Source of the DNA: CAZJYI01 sp964550025
Lineage (GTDB): Bacteria > Verrucomicrobiota > Kiritimatiellia > UBA8416 > CAYOBW01
Length of the DNA: 27,791 bases
Direction of reading: 5' to 3'
Assembly (NCBI GenBank): GCA_964550025.1
Contig: CAZJYI010000142.1
Span: 1-27,791 of the forward strand
Part shown: one piece after another, positions 24,425 to 27,791 of the stretch
Layout of the letters: each line of letters starts with the position of its first letter
Position numbering within the stretch: position 1 is the first letter of the stretch
The notes under the pieces: model-generated
The model's input: the letters and a program-made list of their open reading frames with translations, nothing else
Database searches by the model: none
What the model was told of the DNA's origin: nothing
Made by a program: the position numbers and the translations under genes

Positions 24425-26578
24425 CTACTTCTCAACTTTGATCACGACGCAGTCCAGCCCCATGTAGGAGCCGGTGCCCCTCGATTCGGGGTTCTTTCCC
24501 ACGAGCTCCATCCGTAGCGTGATCGCGTTGTCGACCGGCGCAACGGTCCCGAGGTCCAATTCCCTCGTGACGGCCTTTGGTGCGTAGAGATCAATGTCCT
24601 TGCCGACCGGTTTCCCGTTGACCGAGAGGCGGACGATGCCGAAATCGTAGCTGAGGGTTGCGTGCAGCCGCAGGTTGGCCGGCTTGAACTGTTCGGTGAA
24701 CGTGAATTCCACGAAGTCGCCTACCGTCCGTCCGGCGACGAAGAAGTGCTCGCCCCGGCTCCACGTCACATCGGGTCTGAATGACGGTGCGGGGCGCTGG
24801 CGCCCGCACCGCAATCCCGCGGAGATGGATGAAGGCTTGAGGGCTTCGAACTCGATCGCACCCGGAATGCTCTTCACCTTTCCGGCCCCGCGAAGCGCGC
24901 GTGATCGCTCGTCCAGTTTGCCCAGTGACATGATCGGTTTGACGGCCGCGTCCGGTTGCGGCGAGCGGTTTGATGAAGCGCCCGGAAGGGCGTACCAGAA
25001 CGCGACGGACGAATACCCCAGCAGGTTCCACGGATTGCGAATCTGTGTGCCCGGTGACGCCTCGATGTCGAAGCGGAGACGGCTCCGGAACGGAATGGCA
25101 TCCAGCGCGCGAATGCGCGTGCATGCGTTGAAGCCGCGAGAGTTGTTTTCCTCGGTCGAGCCCACGCTGGCATTCGCGAGAAAGGGATGGGTGAAGACAT
25201 CCTGCTTCGTCGGGTTCACACCGCCGGCCCAGCCGTAGTAGTCCTCCGTACCGGTCCCGAAGTGCGTGGGAAAACCCCGTTCCCAGGCGTCGTCGACGTA
25301 GATCTTTTCGTCGCCCTCGCCCCACCAGCCCCGGTCCGGGTTGAGGACCGTCCACACGTCGCCCACGAAAACGCCGCTTCCCCGGATGTCGATGAAGTTC
25401 CAGTCCTTGAACGGGGTGCCCGGGAGAATGTCGTCGGGACGCCAGCCAGCGTGGAAGCGCATGGACCGCGCATCCCAATTCCACGCCCCCACGTCTGCCG
25501 TGAGTGTCGCACCGACCGCCGCCTCGTCCAGGTTCTGGAGGGCGAGTGTCGCCGTCTTGCGATACGGCATGACCCAGCGGCACGTGAGCTTGCCGTCGGC
25601 TGTAACGGATCGTGTCAGTGTGTGCATCGGGTTCAGTGCGTTGGCGCTGCAGAAGAAGTCGCCCAGCGGCACCCAGACGGTCTGGTTTCCGTCGAACGTC
25701 ATCGTCAGAATCGAGGTCCGGAGCATCGCTGGATTCCGGGCAACGGCCTGGGGATCGAGCTTTATCTCGACCTTTCTCACGGCGGCGGCGCCTTCAGGCA
25801 ATTTGAGCGCCAATCGGTCGCCTGCCGCGATGTCGCCCTCGGCTCTGCAAGCGGTATTGCCTGTCCGCGCGGAAGGTGCGAGCAGTCGTTTCCCGGTCGC
25901 GGCGAACGCGTCCGACGCTTGCCGGTAGCGGTCCATCGTGAAGGTCTCGACCTGCGTCCCCCGGGAATAGGCTCGGTAGTTGATGATGTTGTAGAAGGCC
26001 TTGCCCGTAAGGGTGATCTTGCAGCCTCGCGCGAAAGGAATGGGCAAGTAGAGATTGCCGGCGCGTGCGGTGAAGCCGGCAAAGGGGGAAGGGACCTGAA
26101 AAGAGTTGGATTGCGGCGGCCTGGTGCCGTAGGAAGCGGGCCACTCGTTGCGGGTCAGCAGTTCGATGAACACCTCGTCGATCACGGGTGTCTCGGCTCC
26201 GTCCAGGTAGACGCGAATGCGAGGCCCGACGCGGTTGTTGAAGCCGTAGTAGAAGAAGGGCGTCCACATCTTGGTGATGCAGCCAGGGCCTTCATGCTCC
26301 ATGATCACCCATTCGGTCTTGCCGTTCACCTGTTCGGTTCGGACGAAGCCGACCCCATCCGAATCCGCAAACCACCCGGGCTTGTCACGATGGGTGGAAC
26401 GGCGGTTGTAGCTGGAGGCCTGCAGTGACTGGTACGCGTCACCGGGATGGCGCGCCAGCGTCTCCAGCGCGGCCATCTCCTCCAACAGCGATTCCAGGGT
26501 AACGGTGTCGGTCGCCTGCAATGGCCGGGACGCGGCCAAAGCCAGGGCGAACAGCATGGCGCAGCGGGTTGGTTTCAT
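24425..26578 (-). CDS. Secreted DUF2961 / GH172 family glycoside hydrolase
   Basis: This 717-aa protein has a signal peptide (about 1-22) and the typical DUF2961 start with WVIMEHEGPGCITKMWTPFF. The two glutamates expected at the active site are E424 in GEGDEKIYVDD and E445 in GTGTEDYYG. They are 21 residues apart, the spacing I recall for the characterised GH172 enzyme (E270 and E291). A C-terminal beta-sandwich (about 600-717) may bind carbohydrate. Known members act on alpha-D-fructofuranosides or alpha-D-arabinofuranosides; most environmental members are untested. The start at 26576-26578 is preferred, with GGAGG 8 bases upstream; an ATG 15 codons earlier lacks one. It converges on the fucosidase gene with only 25 bases between stops, leaving no room for a separate terminator. 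Confidence 0.9.
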   Translation of the reverse strand: MKPTRCAMLFALALAASRPLQATDTVTLESLLEEMAALETLARHPGDAYQSLQASSYNRRSTHRDKPGWFADSDGVGFVRTEQVNGKTEWVIMEHEGPGCITKMWTPFFYYGFNNRVGPRIRVYLDGAETPVIDEVFIELLTRNEWPASYGTRPPQSNSFQVPSPFAGFTARAGNLYLPIPFARGCKITLTGKAFYNIINYRAYSRGTQVETFTMDRYRQASDAFAATGKRLLAPSARTGNTACRAEGDIAAGDRLALKLPEGAAAVRKVEIKLDPQAVARNPAMLRTSILTMTFDGNQTVWVPLGDFFCSANALNPMHTLTRSVTADGKLTCRWVMPYRKTATLALQNLDEAAVGATLTADVGAWNWDARSMRFHAGWRPDDILPGTPFKDWNFIDIRGSGVFVGDVWTVLNPDRGWWGEGDEKIYVDDAWERGFPTHFGTGTEDYYGWAGGVNPTKQDVFTHPFLANASVGSTEENNSRGFNACTRIRALDAIPFRSRLRFDIEASPGTQIRNPWNLLGYSSVAFWYALPGASSNRSPQPDAAVKPIMSLGKLDERSRALRGAGKVKSIPGAIEFEALKPSSISAGLRCGRQRPAPSFRPDVTWSRGEHFFVAGRTVGDFVEFTFTEQFKPANLRLHATLSYDFGIVRLSVNGKPVGKDIDLYAPKAVTRELDLGTVAPVDNAITLRMELVGKNPESRGTGSYMGLDCVVIKVEK

Positions 26579-26628
26579 CGTGTGTCCTCCGGAGTTCTCC
26601 TTCAAGGCGGCCCACGGCCGCAACCGTA

Positions 26629-26692
26629 GTGATCAGCAGTCAGTCATCCGTGATCAGTCCCCACTGATTACCGATCACTGATCGCTGATCAC
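26629..26692. repeat. GATCA-rich repeat with 9-base inverted ends
   Basis: GTGATCAGC at 26629-26637 is the exact reverse complement of GCTGATCAC at 26684-26692. Between them lie GTGATCAG (26650-26657), ACTGATTA (26663-26670) and GATCACTGATC (26673-26683). Tracts built from CTGATCACTGATTA units are known as dispersed intergenic repeats in other bacteria. Confidence 0.65.
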
Positions 26693-26802
26693 TCACGTTC
26701 GTTTTGACCGTGAGTATGCCATGTATCTGCAATACGGCGTGAAGCGTTTCTTTGCGAAAACGTCCTCTCGATCTGCGGCTTCCCATCCCGCTGCTTTCCA
26801 GG

Positions 26803-26845
26803 CTCCCTGCGCTGCCTGACGGTAGTCATCAGGCGGACGCAGGAG
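26803..26845 (+). other. Imperfect long hairpin upstream of the propeller gene
   Basis: Arms 26803-26819 and 26829-26845 pair as an inner perfect 6-base stem (GCCTGA/TCAGGC), a small internal loop (CT opposite GGA), and an outer 8-base stem with one bulged C. The loop is 26820-26828. It lies 48 bases before the start of the next gene, so it may be in its leader. Confidence 0.45.
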
Positions 26846-26893
26846 AACGGAACTGGACCGCGGGCGGCGACCGGGGTAAGGTCCACAGCGACT

Positions 26894-27791
26894 ATGGGTG
26901 CAAATACGGTCGCTATGCGAGTTTCCCGCAAAGCTGGGCTTCTTCTACTCTGCTTCTTGCTGTGCCATGCCGCGGCGGCGGAGTGGCACATCATCGACCC
27001 CCCTCCAACGGGCGAGAACCTGACCGACGTCTGGGGCTCGGCATCGAATGACGTCTTTGCGGTCGGCTCAGGCGGCTCGATCCTGCACTACGACGGCGAA
27101 GACTGGTCGGTAGCCCACACCGACACGAACGGTCAACTCCGCGCTGTGTGGGGCACGGGGCCGGCTCATGTCCTCGCGGGGGGGCAGAGCGGCATCCACC
27201 GCTACGACGGGACGGCGTGGAACAGGCAGGCCGGGGCGCCCGGCAGCGTCGAGGACATCTGGGGGACAGACGAAGATGATGTCTTCGCCGTACACCGGTA
27301 CGGCCTGTACCATTTCGACGGGTCCAGGTGGAGTGTTCTCAGGGCAACGCGCCTGGACAACCTCTGGGGCGCGCAACGGGGGAACGTCATCGGTGTGGGG
27401 ACATGGGGATGGATCCGGTCAGACGATCTGACCTCCTGGACGCCGGCCCAATCGCCCACGCACGCCTTTCTCCGAACCGTATGGGGCCTCTCCACCAACG
27501 CCGTCTATGCCGCCGGAGACCACGGCACGCTGCTGCACTTTAACGGCACCTCGTGGCAGACCGTCCCCACACCCACGACAAACAGCCTCTTCTCCCTATG
27601 GGGAACGGCCACGAACTGCATCTTCGCAGCCGGCGGTTTCGGCACCGTCCTGCGCTACGACGGCGCTTCATGGCACGCCATGACGTCCGGCACGCGATTC
27701 CACATCAACGGGATCTGGGGAAGCGACTCCAACTGTGTGTTTGCCGTTGGCGACGCGGGGACGATCCTGCGCTACGACGGCCGCACACCCT
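26894..27791 (+). CDS. Secreted beta-propeller-like repeat protein, 3' end cut by window edge
   Basis: 299 residues are visible. A signal peptide (about residues 8-29, LLLLCFLLCHAAAAEW) is followed by seven repeats of about 35-39 aa. Each has the form [VIL]WG-x5-VFAVG-x2-G-T-I-L-H-Y-D-G-x2-W, with the WG pair at residues 47, 86, 123, 158, 197, 236 and 275. This is the pattern of secreted propeller or photosynthesis-stability/BNR-like repeat proteins, often called 'type IV secretion system putative lipoprotein' or hypothetical in PVC genomes. The start at 26894 has only a weak ribosome site. An in-frame ATG at 26915 gives a neater signal peptide. The frame is open to the window end. Role unknown; surface binding is a guess. 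Confidence 0.75.
   Translation, partial: MGANTVAMRVSRKAGLLLLCFLLCHAAAAEWHIIDPPPTGENLTDVWGSASNDVFAVGSGGSILHYDGEDWSVAHTDTNGQLRAVWGTGPAHVLAGGQSGIHRYDGTAWNRQAGAPGSVEDIWGTDEDDVFAVHRYGLYHFDGSRWSVLRATRLDNLWGAQRGNVIGVGTWGWIRSDDLTSWTPAQSPTHAFLRTVWGLSTNAVYAAGDHGTLLHFNGTSWQTVPTPTTNSLFSLWGTATNCIFAAGGFGTVLRYDGASWHAMTSGTRFHINGIWGSDSNCVFAVGDAGTILRYDGRTP

Larger units (their letters stand above)
26579..26893. other. Divergent intergenic region with repeats and a long hairpin
   Basis: About 315 bases between the GH172 gene (minus) and the propeller gene (plus). It contains the GATCA-rich repeat (26629-26692) and an imperfect hairpin of about 14 base pairs (26803-26845). No promoter was identified with confidence. 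Confidence 0.5.

Overview
The window is about 62% GC by eye and dense in secreted carbohydrate-active proteins. Several families point to the PVC group (Kiritimatiellota, Planctomycetota or Lentisphaerota): a Tat-exported Gfo/Idh/MocA oxidoreductase, SGNH-TPR proteins, heparinase II/III-like proteins with PA14 and LamG tails, DUF2961/GH172, and secreted FAD-dependent oxidoreductases. No rRNA, tRNA, CRISPR array, transposase or phage gene was recognised, so the phylum is an inference from gene content only.

Left part (1-7382, all minus strand). A Gfo/Idh/MocA dehydrogenase is cut by the left edge. Next come a soluble two-PAS histidine kinase without a partner response regulator, a possible small secreted peptide, and a membrane-anchored SGNH hydrolase with TPR repeats. 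A roughly 950-base gap (5727-6677) follows. It holds what looks like a fragment of a sialate O-acetylesterase, a possible second remnant, and short tandem repeats. An RluA-type pseudouridine synthase closes this part.

Central part (7701-24399, all plus strand). This looks like a polysaccharide-degradation locus. It begins with a secreted FAD-dependent oxidoreductase carrying a discoidin-like tail. Then comes a tight three-gene regulatory unit: ECF sigma factor, HxxxCxxC anti-sigma factor with a membrane segment, and a polytopic membrane protein of unknown function. After it lie four closely spaced genes: three heparinase II/III-like proteins (1049, 776 and 1524 aa, called L1, L2 and L3 here) and a GH29 alpha-L-fucosidase. 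L1 and L2 keep most of the expected lyase and metal-site residues. L3 appears to have lost them and carries a long tail of chitobiase-like, two PA14-like and LamG-like domains.

Right part (24425-27791). A secreted DUF2961/GH172 protein converges on the fucosidase gene. After a repeat-bearing divergent intergenic region, a secreted beta-propeller-like protein with at least seven 'WG..VFAVG.GG.ILHYDG..W' repeats runs off the right edge.

A working model, by inference, is extracellular or periplasmic breakdown of a fucose-containing, uronic-acid-rich polysaccharide under sigma/anti-sigma control, with no SusC/SusD pair in view. All calls were made by reading motifs and family resemblance by eye; no database search was run.
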